Source: Actinomyces sp. oral taxon 171 str. F0337 (GTDB taxonomy: Bacteria > Actinomycetota > Actinomycetes > Actinomycetales > Actinomycetaceae). From it: a DNA stretch of 64,000 bases. Every line of letters starts with the position of its first letter. Position 1 is the stretch's first letter. The stretch is taken from contig NZ_CP040005.1 in NCBI RefSeq assembly GCF_005696555.1, positions 1,302,001 to 1,366,000 of the forward strand. The letters are read 5' to 3'. The position numbers and the translations under genes were made by a program. Under the pieces are notes generated by a model that was not told the DNA's origin, did no database searches, and saw only the letters and a program-made list of their open reading frames with translations. Positions 20,080-27,426 of this stretch are shown in pieces.

Positions 20080-20703
20080 TCAGCGGACGATGAGACCCTG
20101 GGCCTTGGCGACGGCGTCGGCCAGGCGCTCGGAGACGTCCTGCCAGTTGGCGATGTTCCAGACGGCCTTGACGTAATCGGCCTTGACGTTGAGGTAGTCG
20201 AGGTAGAAGGCGTGCTCCCACATGTCCACCATGAACAGCGGGATAGTGCCCACGGGCACGTTGCCCTGCTGGTCGAAGAGCTGGAAGGTGACGAGCTTTC
20301 CGGAGATGGAGTCGTAGGCGAGCACGGCCCAGCCCGAGCCCTGGATGCCCATGGCGGTGGCGGTGAACTGCGCCTGGAACTTCTCGAAGGAGCCGAAGGA
20401 GTCCTTGATGGCCTCCGCGAGCTCGCCCTCGGGCTGACCTCCGCCATTGGGGGAGAGGTTCTTCCAGAAGATGGAGTGGTTGGTGTGGCCGCCCAGGTTG
20501 AAGGCGAGGTTCTTCTCCCACAGGTTGATGGCGGCCAGGTCGCCGGCCTCGCGGGCGGCGGCCAGGGCCTCCAGGGCGGCGTTCGCGCCGGTGACGTAGG
20601 CGGCGTGGTGCTTGTCGTGGTGGAGCTCCATGATCTTGCCGGAGATGTGGGGCTCCAGGGCGGCGTAGTCGTAGGGGAGCTCGGGAAGGGTGTACACGGC
20701 CAT
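20080..20703 (-). CDS. sodA: Superoxide dismutase (Mn/Fe family)
   Basis: Converts superoxide to peroxide and oxygen in the cytoplasm. In this 207-residue protein the metal ligands are visible: the first His in [12 protein letters not shown] (His28), the second in [13 protein letters not shown], and the Asp and His in [14 protein letters not shown] Gln in FDQQGN, near the position used to separate Mn from Fe enzymes, suggests the manganese or cambialistic form. The ATG at 20703 gives the usual [13 protein letters not shown] start; a TTG one codon upstream is unlikely. A symmetric AGGACT-GA-AGTCCT element lies 58 bases upstream. Confidence 0.96.
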   Translation of the reverse strand: MAVYTLPELPYDYAALEPHISGKIMELHHDKHHAAYVTGANAALEALAAAREAGDLAAINLWEKNLAFNLGGHTNHSIFWKNLSPNGGGQPEGELAEAIKDSFGSFEKFQAQFTATAMGIQGSGWAVLAYDSISGKLVTFQLFDQQGNVPVGTIPLFMVDMWEHAFYLDYLNVKADYVKAVWNIANWQDVSERLADAVAKAQGLIVR

Positions 20704-20760
20704 CAAGGACTGCCTTTCGGTGAGTGAGGTGGCTTCAGTCCCGTCTCAGCAGGGCTCGTT

Positions 20761-20774
20761 AGGACTGAAGTCCT
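20761..20774. promoter_or_regulatory. Symmetric element AGGACTGAAGTCCT upstream of sodA
   Basis: Six-base arms separated by GA, between divergent sodA and the receiver-like gene. It resembles an operator in form. Only the outer bases agree with an IdeR/DtxR box, so no regulator is assigned. Confidence 0.3.
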
Positions 20775-20883
20775 GAACATGACTCATGCTAGACGGGGGG
20801 CCGGAAGAGGGATAGTGAGCCTCCATGTGATTACACTGACCGCGGAAACACTGCCGTCCGTACCCGTCCACGAAGGATCCGAT

Positions 20884-21327
20884 ATGACCGACCAGGCTGC
20901 TTCCGCCCGCCTCGAGCTTCTCGTCTTCTCCGACGACGCCACCGTGCGTCAGGAGGTCATTGACGGTGTCGGGCGCCGACCGGCCAAGGGCCTGCCACTG
21001 GTGACCTGGACCGAGGCGGCCACCGCCGAGGGTGTGCGCATGGCCATCAAGGACCGTGAGAAGGAGGACCGGCCGCCCTTCGACGCACTGGTCCTGGACG
21101 CCGAGGCCAAGAAGCTCGGCGGCATGGGCCTGGCCCACGAGCTGTTCACCGAGCTCGACGAGCGTCCCGCCGTCGTCCTGCTGACCGCCCGCCCCCAGGA
21201 CGACTGGCTGGCCGCCTGGGCCAAGGCGGAGGTCGTCGTGCCCCGGCCCCTGGACCCGCTGAGCCTCCAGGAGGGCGTCACCAAGGCCCTCACCGCCCGC
21301 CGCGGCACCGTCACCCCCGCCGGCTGA
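20884..21327 (+). CDS. Response-regulator receiver-like protein
   Basis: A 147-residue single-domain protein with the layout of a CheY-type receiver. It has an acidic pair (Asp17-Asp18 in VFSDDATVRQEV), a candidate phospho-acceptor in FDALVLDAEAKK (Asp72), a Thr in VVLLTARPQDDWL (Thr101), and VVVPRPLDPLSL where the usual Lys-Pro is Arg121-Pro122. The Lys-to-Arg change and the lack of an output domain suggest an atypical receiver, perhaps not phosphorylated in the usual way. No kinase gene is adjacent. The start is the ATG at 20884 after AAGGAT; a TACACT box at 20832-20837 may be its -10. Confidence 0.65.
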   Translation: MTDQAASARLELLVFSDDATVRQEVIDGVGRRPAKGLPLVTWTEAATAEGVRMAIKDREKEDRPPFDALVLDAEAKKLGGMGLAHELFTELDERPAVVLLTARPQDDWLAAWAKAEVVVPRPLDPLSLQEGVTKALTARRGTVTPAG

Positions 21328-21422
21328 GCTCGGCTCCGCCCCGACTGTCCGACGTCGAAGCCGGCCTGACCCATCTGGCCGTAACCGCGTCGCCTTCGTT
21401 CCGCGTGCGCTGAAGCGGCCTT

Positions 21423-22016
21423 CTAAACCGCGCGGCAGGAGATGCTGCCGTGGTCGCGTGCGCCGGCGACCTTGCGACGCTCCGCGTCCAGGACATCGAA
21501 CCCGCTGCGCTCCAGAAGCGAGCCCAGGTCCTGCAGGGGCCAGTAGTAGGCCGGGACGACCGCGTGCGGGAACGCCTCGACCCGGTCCCCGGCGAAGAAC
21601 CCGATGAGCAGGCTCCCTCGCGGCTGGAGACTGTCTCTCAAGGACGCCAGCGTTCCGGGCAGCTCCTGAGGCGGGATGTGAATGAGGGAGTACCAGGCCA
21701 GGACGGCACCATAGGAGCTCGCGGGCAGACAGCCGGAGGAGCCCTGCCGATAGGTCACGTGCGGGTGCTGGGCGCGGGCGATCTCGATGAAGCCCTCGAC
21801 CGGGTCCACTCCTTCGACCTCCAGGCCCAGGCCATGAAGATAAGCGGTCCAGTGCCCCGGCCCGCACCCCAGATCAACGATCCGTCCTTGCACCCCTCGC
21901 GCCCATCGGGCGATGAGCTGCCGATCCTCCTGCGCCGTCGCCGCCATATGGCCAAGCGCCTCCGCGTACTCCTCAGCGCGAGCGCTGTAGGCCGACCACA
22001 CATGACTGGAGCTCAT
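21423..22016 (-). CDS. Class I SAM-dependent methyltransferase
   Basis: A small 197-residue methyltransferase. Motif I is RIVDLGCGPGHWTAYL, the acidic residue of motif II is in VEGVDPVEGFIEIAR, and the post-I region has LAWYSLIHIPPQELP. The substrate is unknown; the pattern fits small-molecule methyltransferases of the methyltransferase 11/25 type. The open frame runs on upstream into the antisense of the neighbouring gene, but the ATG at 22016 gives the natural N-terminus MSSSHVWSAYSARAEEYAE. It lies 28 bases after the exonuclease-GIY-YIG gene on the same strand, so they may be co-transcribed. Confidence 0.85.
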   Translation of the reverse strand: MSSSHVWSAYSARAEEYAEALGHMAATAQEDRQLIARWARGVQGRIVDLGCGPGHWTAYLHGLGLEVEGVDPVEGFIEIARAQHPHVTYRQGSSGCLPASSYGAVLAWYSLIHIPPQELPGTLASLRDSLQPRGSLLIGFFAGDRVEAFPHAVVPAYYWPLQDLGSLLERSGFDVLDAERRKVAGARDHGSISCRAV

Positions 22017-22044
22017 TGCGCCGAGCCTACAAGGAGCCGAGCCC

Positions 22045-23703
22045 TCATTCCTCCGAGGCCAGGACCTTGCGATGGCGGACGGCCGCACCGATCGGCCACG
22101 TGAGCACGGCTGGGTCTCCGTCGATCTCCACGATGCGAGCGCCCTCCTCCAGGACCCAGTCGGCCAGCAGGCTCGTCTCCTCAATGCTCGCCACCTCACC
22201 GACCCGGCCGGGCCTCTCAACGACCCGGGCGCTGGCGCGCAGCAGCTCGACGGCGGGACGCGGGTCGGCACCCGGCGCGGTCGTCATGGATCCGGCCAGC
22301 ACGCCCCAGCGCACCACCACCAGCTCCCAGCCTCCGACCTCGCGCCGGCGGGCCGCCATGAGATGAGGGCAGGCCAGCAGGGGCCGCACCCGCTCGGCCC
22401 GGTCCACCGCCCGCAGCAGGCAGCGCAGACGGGCCGTCCAGGTCCCGGCCTCCTCATAACGCTCGGCCCGGGACAGTGCCGCGATGCGCTCCAGCAGGGG
22501 AGCGGCCACCCGGTCGACCTCGCCCGACAGGCAGGCCAGCACCTCGGCCGGCTCAGCCGGGACGTCGTCGCGGCGCACCCGGCGCAGCGCGCGCCCGTCC
22601 CAGCGGCCCAGACGCAGCACCGACTCGGCGGCGCGCAGGGCATCCTGACCCCTGCCACGTGAGGCGAAGGGGCCCACCGCATGGCCGACCTCCTCCGTGG
22701 GCAGCACGGTGGTGAGCGTCAACCGCGGCTCGGCCCCCGGGCCTGAGCCCTGGGCCAGGTGAAGCCAGGGCCGGCGCCGCGGGGCCCGGGAGCGGCGGTT
22801 GACCGGCGGGTCGAGCTCGGCGATCATCCGCAGCTCGCGCACCCGCGCCTCGATGAGCGTGGGTGTGGCGATGTGCCGCACGCTCACGGTGGTGTCCAGC
22901 ATCTGCGCCACCTGGCGGCGTTTCTCCGCGGCGGTGAAGTAGGAGCGCACCCGGCGCTTGAGGTCCACGGCGCTGCCCACGTAGAGCACCTGGTCGGCCG
23001 CCGAACGGAACTGGTAGACGCCGGGGCCGCTGGGCAGGGCGTCGGCCAGGCGGCTCTTGGCCCGGCGCTTGGCAGGGACCGGGTCGGAGGCGGTGGCCAG
23101 GTCCTCCAGGTGCGTGACGCCGAGCGGCGCCATGACCTCCAGGGCCGCGTGCAGCACGTCCACGGTGGCGCGAGCGTCATCCAGGGCCCGGTGCGAGGGA
23201 CGGGTCCGGGATCCCACGAAGGCGGCCAACGTCCCCAGCTTGTGGTTGGGCACCTCGCTGCGGGTCCAGGCCTTGCGGGCCAGCGCCAGCGTGTCCAGAA
23301 CGCGGGGCTCTGGCCACTCCAGGCCCAGGGCCGCCGCAGCGCCTCGCAGGTGACCGACGTCGAAGCGGGCGTTGTGGGCCACGAGGACGACGTCGTCGGC
23401 CAGCAGGTCCGCCCAGGACAGGAAGGCCTCCACGCAGGTGCTCACGCCGGGGGCGCCGGCCACCATGGCGTTCGTGATGCCGGTGAGCATGGTGATCTGG
23501 GCGGGGATGGCGACGCCGGGGTTGACCAGGGTGGAGAAGTCCGCCAGCACCTGCCCGCCACGTACCTTGACGGCCCCGATCTCGGTGAGGGAGCGAGCGC
23601 CCGGCGCCCCGCCGGTGGTCTCCAGGTCCACCACGACGAAGGTCGCCCGTTCCAGGGGCGTGCCCATGTCTGCGAAGGACACCTGGGTCCCGACGGTGCT
23701 CAC
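22045..23703 (-). CDS. DEDDh exonuclease fused to a GIY-YIG nuclease domain
   Basis: A 552-residue two-nuclease protein. The N-terminal DnaQ-like exonuclease (about 18-200) shows FVVVDLETTGG (Exo I), VAHNARFDVGHL (Exo II) and SHRALDDARATVDVL (Exo III, DEDDh type). The GIY-YIG domain (about 228-310) has GPGVYQFRSA and VLYVGSAVDLKRRVRSYF, related to UvrC/Cho. The remaining C-terminal part has UvrC-like helical character. Proteins of this make-up are widespread in Actinobacteria (for example Rv2191) and are thought to act in DNA repair; the exact role is open. The start is GTG at 23703, without a clear ribosome site. Confidence 0.88.
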   Translation of the reverse strand: MSTVGTQVSFADMGTPLERATFVVVDLETTGGAPGARSLTEIGAVKVRGGQVLADFSTLVNPGVAIPAQITMLTGITNAMVAGAPGVSTCVEAFLSWADLLADDVVLVAHNARFDVGHLRGAAAALGLEWPEPRVLDTLALARKAWTRSEVPNHKLGTLAAFVGSRTRPSHRALDDARATVDVLHAALEVMAPLGVTHLEDLATASDPVPAKRRAKSRLADALPSGPGVYQFRSAADQVLYVGSAVDLKRRVRSYFTAAEKRRQVAQMLDTTVSVRHIATPTLIEARVRELRMIAELDPPVNRRSRAPRRRPWLHLAQGSGPGAEPRLTLTTVLPTEEVGHAVGPFASRGRGQDALRAAESVLRLGRWDGRALRRVRRDDVPAEPAEVLACLSGEVDRVAAPLLERIAALSRAERYEEAGTWTARLRCLLRAVDRAERVRPLLACPHLMAARRREVGGWELVVVRWGVLAGSMTTAPGADPRPAVELLRASARVVERPGRVGEVASIEETSLLADWVLEEGARIVEIDGDPAVLTWPIGAAVRHRKVLASEE

Positions 23704-23783
23704 CGTCGCAGGCTAGAGGATGGCAGTGACGCGCATCCTCTCTGGCAGTCGGGAAGTCGGTGCGAGCAGGGTGGGAAGCACCC

Positions 23784-23789
23784 TAGAAT
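23784..23789 (+). promoter_or_regulatory. -10 box TAGAAT upstream of plsC
   Basis: TAGAAT lies about 100 bases before the acyltransferase start, in the gap divergent from the exonuclease gene. No good -35 is visible at the right spacing. Confidence 0.4.
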
Positions 23790-23892
23790 CATCCCCATAC
23801 CCGAGCGGCACCGCCGGCTCCGGTGCCGTCCGTCTCCGATGGTGCAGGACCGTGTGGTGGCCGCCCAGCCAGCAGTTCACAGGAGGCCCCGC

Positions 23893-24771
23893 GTGGGATA
23901 CGGACCCATCAAGGCAACAGTCGGCCCGGCCCTGGAGATGCTCTATCAGCCCTGGATCCGCGGTGAGGAGAACATTCCCGCCGAGGGTGCGGCGATCCTG
24001 GCCTCCAACCACCTGGCGGTCATCGACTCCTTCTTCCTGCCGCTGCTGGTGGACCGCGAGGTCGCCTTCATCGGCAAGGCTGACTACTTCACCGGCAAGG
24101 GCGTCAAGGGCTGGGCGGTGAAGAACTTCATGAAGACCGTGGGCACCATCCCCGTGGACCGCTCCGGCGGCAAGGCATCCCAGGCGGCGCTCCAGGCCGG
24201 CATCGACCGCCTGCGCTCGGGGCAGCTCTTCGGCATCTACCCCGAGGGCACGCGCAGCCCCGACGGGCGCCTCTACCGTGGCAAGACCGGCGTGGCCCGT
24301 ATCGCTCTGGCCACCGGTGCCCCCGTGGTGCCCGTGGCGATGATCGGCTCCAACCTGGCCCAGCCGATCGGCAAGTCCATCCCCTCCACCCGTCACCGCG
24401 TGGGCATCGTCATCGGCGAGCCGCTGGACTTCTCCCGCTACAAGGGCCTGGAGAACGACCGTTTCGTGCTGCGCTCCATCACCGACGAGATCATGTACGC
24501 CCTCATGGCCCTCTCCGGTCAGGAGTACGTGGACCTCTACGCCGCCGACGTCAAGAAGGCCATGGACACGGACAAGAAGACCGCCGACGAGGTCGTCACC
24601 GAGATGCTCGCCGCGCAGGCGCAGGCCCGGCCCTCGGCCGCCCCCGTGGCCGCGCCCGGTGGCCGCCCCGCCCCCGATGTCTCCGTGCCCGAGCCGCCCG
24701 AGGACAAGAGCGGCAAGGACAAGAAGAAGGACAAGACTGCCGACGACGAGGCCGACCCCGGCGCCGAGTAG
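23893..24771 (+). CDS. plsC: 1-acyl-glycerol-3-phosphate acyltransferase (PlsC family)
   Basis: Membrane-associated enzyme of 292 residues that adds the second acyl chain in phosphatidic acid synthesis. It shows the H-x4-D motif in ASNHLAVIDSFFLP, the glycerol-phosphate motif FGIYPEGTRSPDG with LYRGKTGVARIA, and the late motif GAPVVPVAMIGS. The C-terminal tail (about 245-292) is charged and Lys/Asp-rich with no counterpart in the catalytic core. The GTG at 23893 follows AGGAGG by six bases. The frame stays open over 1.1 kb upstream, but that part is antisense to the exonuclease gene. Confidence 0.9.
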   Translation: MGYGPIKATVGPALEMLYQPWIRGEENIPAEGAAILASNHLAVIDSFFLPLLVDREVAFIGKADYFTGKGVKGWAVKNFMKTVGTIPVDRSGGKASQAALQAGIDRLRSGQLFGIYPEGTRSPDGRLYRGKTGVARIALATGAPVVPVAMIGSNLAQPIGKSIPSTRHRVGIVIGEPLDFSRYKGLENDRFVLRSITDEIMYALMALSGQEYVDLYAADVKKAMDTDKKTADEVVTEMLAAQAQARPSAAPVAAPGGRPAPDVSVPEPPEDKSGKDKKKDKTADDEADPGAE

Positions 24772-24930
24772 GGACTTGAGGGACGGGCAGCTATCCCGGC
24801 CTCCTGATTCTGTCCGGTGGGTCCCTGTCAGCGGCTACCAATGGCACGTAGACTGACGCCCGGTGCGGCCCGTGCCGCACGATCCGGCCGGGGCGCTGAC
24901 CCCGAGTACCCACAACCCGAAAGGTTCCCG

Positions 24931-26160
24931 ATGTCGATTCGTCGCGTCGCCCTGCTCACCGCTGGCGGTTTCGCCCCCTGTCTGTCCGCCGCCGTCGGCG
25001 ACCTCATCGAGCGCTACACGCAGGTCGCTCCCGAGGTCGAGATCATCGCCTACCAGTACGGTTACCACGGCCTGCTCACCGGCAACTACATCGTCATCGA
25101 TGACGAGGCCCGCAAGAACGCCGGCATCCTGCGCGACTTCGGCGGGTCCCCGATCGGCAACTCCCGCGTCAAGCTGACCAACGCCAAGAACCTCGTCGAG
25201 CGCGGCCTCGTCGAGGAGGGCGTCAACCCCCTGGAGTTCGCCGCCGAGCAGCTGCGTAAGGACGGCGTCGACGTCCTGCACACCATCGGTGGCGACGACA
25301 CCAACACCACCGCAGCGGACCTGGCCGCCTACCTCCACGAGAACGACTACGAGCTCACCGTCGTCGGCCTGCCCAAGACCATCGACAACGACGTCGTCCC
25401 GGTCCGCCAGTCCCTGGGCGCCTGGACCGCGGCCGACGAGGGCGCCGGCTTCGCCTTCAACATCATCGGCGAGCACCGCTCCAACCCCCGCATGCTCATC
25501 GTCCACGAGTGCATGGGCCGCAACTGCGGCTACCTCACCGCTGAGACCGCCCGCCGCTACCATGACCTGCTCCAGACCAAGCAGTGGGCCCCCTCCCTCG
25601 GCCTGACCAAGGAGCGCTGGGACGTCCACGCCGTCTTCATCCCCGAGATGAAGCTCGACATCGCCGCCGAGGCCGAGCGCCTCAAGGCCATCATGGACGA
25701 GCAGGGCAACGTCAACATCTTCCTGTCCGAGGGCGCCGGCGTCCCCGAGATCATCGCGGAGATGGAGGCCGCCGGCCAGGAGGTCCAGCGTGATCCCTTC
25801 GGCCACGTCAAGCTCGACACCATTAACCCCGGCCAGTGGTTCGCCAAGCAGTTCGCCGAGCTCATCGGCGCCGAGAAGGTCATGGTCCAGAAGTCCGGCT
25901 ACTACTCGCGGGCCGCTCACGCCAATGCCGAGGACCTCGCCCTCATCAAGAGGATGTGCGACCTGGCCGTCGACTGCGCCCTGCGCGGCGAGTCCGGCGT
26001 CATCGGCCAGGACGAGGAGAACAACGACGAGCTCACCGCGATCGCCTTCCCGCGCATCGCCGGCGCCAAGCCCTTCGACATCACCCAGCAGTGGTTCACC
26101 GACCTCATGGCCGACCTGGGCCAGAAGGTCGAGCCGGCCGAGGTCGCCCCCGAGCACTGA
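24931..26160 (+). CDS. pfp: Pyrophosphate-dependent 6-phosphofructokinase
   Basis: Phosphorylates fructose-6-phosphate with pyrophosphate in a reversible glycolytic step. Of 409 residues, the diagnostic ones are Gly120-Gly121-Asp122-Asp123 in HTIGGDDTNTTAADL, where ATP enzymes have GGDG, and Lys149 in PKTIDND (148-154), the PPi-type signature. MGRNCGYLTAETAR and SGYYSRAAHANAEDL are also family-typical. PPi-PFK activity has been reported in Actinomyces naeslundii, which fits. The ATG at 24931 follows AAAGG. A textbook terminator follows 25 bases after the stop codon, so this is a single-gene unit. Confidence 0.93.
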   Translation: MSIRRVALLTAGGFAPCLSAAVGDLIERYTQVAPEVEIIAYQYGYHGLLTGNYIVIDDEARKNAGILRDFGGSPIGNSRVKLTNAKNLVERGLVEEGVNPLEFAAEQLRKDGVDVLHTIGGDDTNTTAADLAAYLHENDYELTVVGLPKTIDNDVVPVRQSLGAWTAADEGAGFAFNIIGEHRSNPRMLIVHECMGRNCGYLTAETARRYHDLLQTKQWAPSLGLTKERWDVHAVFIPEMKLDIAAEAERLKAIMDEQGNVNIFLSEGAGVPEIIAEMEAAGQEVQRDPFGHVKLDTINPGQWFAKQFAELIGAEKVMVQKSGYYSRAAHANAEDLALIKRMCDLAVDCALRGESGVIGQDEENNDELTAIAFPRIAGAKPFDITQQWFTDLMADLGQKVEPAEVAPEH

Positions 26161-26185
26161 GGCTGAGTTCGCGTCATGTGGTGCG

Positions 26186-26240
26186 CTCGCCTTCGAGGTC
26201 AGTGACATGAGGAACATCACTGACCTCGAAGGCGAGTTTT
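26186..26240 (+). terminator. Rho-independent terminator of the PPi-PFK gene
   Basis: Perfect 20-bp stem (26186-26205 and 26217-26236), 11-base loop, followed directly by TTTT. It isolates the phosphofructokinase transcript from the AbiF island. Confidence 0.92.
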
Positions 26241-26297
26241 CTGTGCGACTGAATGAGTGTCCGTCTGACGGGGGCGCAACTTCGAGACGCGCGCCGC

Positions 26298-26326
26298 ATG
26301 ACATGAGACTCCTATGTTGCTAGACT
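26298..26326 (+). promoter_or_regulatory. Promoter of the RNA upstream of abiF
   Basis: ATGACA (26298-26303, five of six bases of TTGACA), a 17-base spacer and TAGACT (26321-26326). It is among the best sigma-70 type promoters in the window. Transcription would start near 26332-26334, about 65 bases before the AbiF start codon. Confidence 0.65.
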
Positions 26327-26331
26327 TAAGA

Positions 26332-26389
26332 CAATCGCCCCCCGGCCAGGCCTCGTCATGAGGCAGACTAGGCCGGGGCCTTTTCCTTT
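26332..26389 (+). ncRNA. Candidate AbiF-associated structured RNA
   Basis: Predicted short transcript from the promoter at 26298-26326. It folds into an 8-bp G+C stem (26340-26347 with 26371-26378) that holds an inner hairpin GCCTC-GTCAT-GAGGC (26350-26364) and the single-stranded AGACTA (26365-26370). It is followed by CC and the tract TTTTCCTTT (26381-26389). The end looks like an intrinsic terminator placed directly before the AbiF ribosome site. Abi_2/AbiF genes are known to be preceded by a conserved non-coding RNA (abiF RNA), reported to act as the antitoxin. Position and form fit, but I could not match it to the consensus. The RNA could also start elsewhere, or the hairpin could be only an attenuator. 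Confidence 0.5.
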
Positions 26390-26398
26390 GGAGTGGGT

Positions 26399-27334
26399 AT
26401 GGCTAAAGAGTGGTTGAGCTACCAGGAACAAGTTTCTCGACTTCAAGAACGAGGTCTTGTTGTTGCTAATGCCGACGCTTGTGAGCGTTTTCTTTCTGAG
26501 GTCAGTTATTATCGTTTTTCGGGTTACTTCCGTTACTGGCAGAAGGATCCGATGTATGGTGATGATCGGTTCCTCGAGGGTGTGCATGTAGATGTCATCG
26601 AAGATGTATATCGCAAGGAGGGTGAGGTTGCGGACGTCGTATTTGCTGCGATAAGGCGTTTTGAGATCCTTCTTCGAACCAGATTTTCATACTTCTACGG
26701 AGAGCGTGTGGGGTCGGGGTGGAATCTTGTGCGAGGTGAGGGACTTGCCTCTCCTTCAGGCATAGATCGCTCAGATGTCGGTGCCCATGTTCTACGAGAC
26801 CTCAACCGGAGCAAAGAGGCATTCGTTGGCCGCTACCGCGATGATCGCGAGGTCGATGGTCATGGAGTCTTCACTGTTGACGCATACCGTGATCTTCCAG
26901 TGTGGGTTGCGGCTGAAGTTCTCTCGTTTGGTGTCTTGTCTCGCTGCGTCGAAGCCTCTGTTGACTCTGGAGTACTCAATGATATTGCCGGTTCGATAAA
27001 TGTGTCGAAATCAATTCTTCCTGGTCAAATTAAATCGCTCGTGTATCTGCGTAACCGCATAGCTCATCATGCAAGGATCTGGAATCACTCCGTGCTTGAT
27101 GCGCCAGCGCTTCCCGGCGGAAGAAAGGCTAGGAAGCGGGTAGAACGCGAATACGGTAAGTTCGATCCAAGATCTGTGTATTGCATTTTAGTTGTCCTTG
27201 ATGTTCTGCTCAAACGCGCTTCACTCGAGGGTGATTGGTTCTGTTCTGAGATAGTTCCTAGACTTGCTGACAACCGGTTCCTGGACCGGGGAATTCGTTA
27301 CCCGAGAAAATATGGAGAGATGGATCTCTCCTAG
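26399..27334 (+). CDS. abiF: Abi_2/AbiF family abortive-infection protein
   Basis: Phage-defence or toxin-type protein of 311 residues. The family mark SYYRFSGYFRYW lies at about 36-47, and a HEPN RNase motif R-x4-H is seen in LRNRIAHHARIWNH (Arg218, His223). Work on AbiF describes it as a toxin whose antitoxin is an upstream RNA and proposes it as an ancestor of Cas13. The gene is about 47% G+C in its first 60 bases, against about 70% in flanking genes, and uses rare A/T-ending codons, so it was acquired by transfer. The ATG at 26399 follows GGAG by five bases; a GTG two codons upstream overlaps that site. It sits alone between two housekeeping genes. Confidence 0.88.
   Translation: MAKEWLSYQEQVSRLQERGLVVANADACERFLSEVSYYRFSGYFRYWQKDPMYGDDRFLEGVHVDVIEDVYRKEGEVADVVFAAIRRFEILLRTRFSYFYGERVGSGWNLVRGEGLASPSGIDRSDVGAHVLRDLNRSKEAFVGRYRDDREVDGHGVFTVDAYRDLPVWVAAEVLSFGVLSRCVEASVDSGVLNDIAGSINVSKSILPGQIKSLVYLRNRIAHHARIWNHSVLDAPALPGGRKARKRVEREYGKFDPRSVYCILVVLDVLLKRASLEGDWFCSEIVPRLADNRFLDRGIRYPRKYGEMDLS
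27314..27331 (+). terminator. Hairpin at the end of abiF
   Basis: GGAGAGAT and ATCTCTCC pair over eight bases around a GG centre, directly before the TAG stop codon. It may weaken read-through into aroG but has no T-tract. Confidence 0.3.
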
Positions 27335-27413
27335 GGTGAAGTGCGGCCACGCTGAGAGCGTCCCCACTCGTTTCGCGATGCGGCGCCGATCCCGGGCAAT
27401 ATCCCGACTGGCC

Positions 27414-27419
27414 TATACT
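27414..27419 (+). promoter_or_regulatory. -10 box TATACT of aroG
   Basis: TATACT is followed by seven bases and a GTG-ATG double start at 27427/27430, consistent with a leaderless mRNA. Confidence 0.6.
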
Positions 27420-27426
27420 GACGGGC

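Noticed and set aside
22759..23892. Long open frame upstream of plsC, giving a 670-residue protein
   Set aside because: It is antisense to the exonuclease-GIY-YIG gene. AGGAGG and a GTG at 23893 mark the real start.
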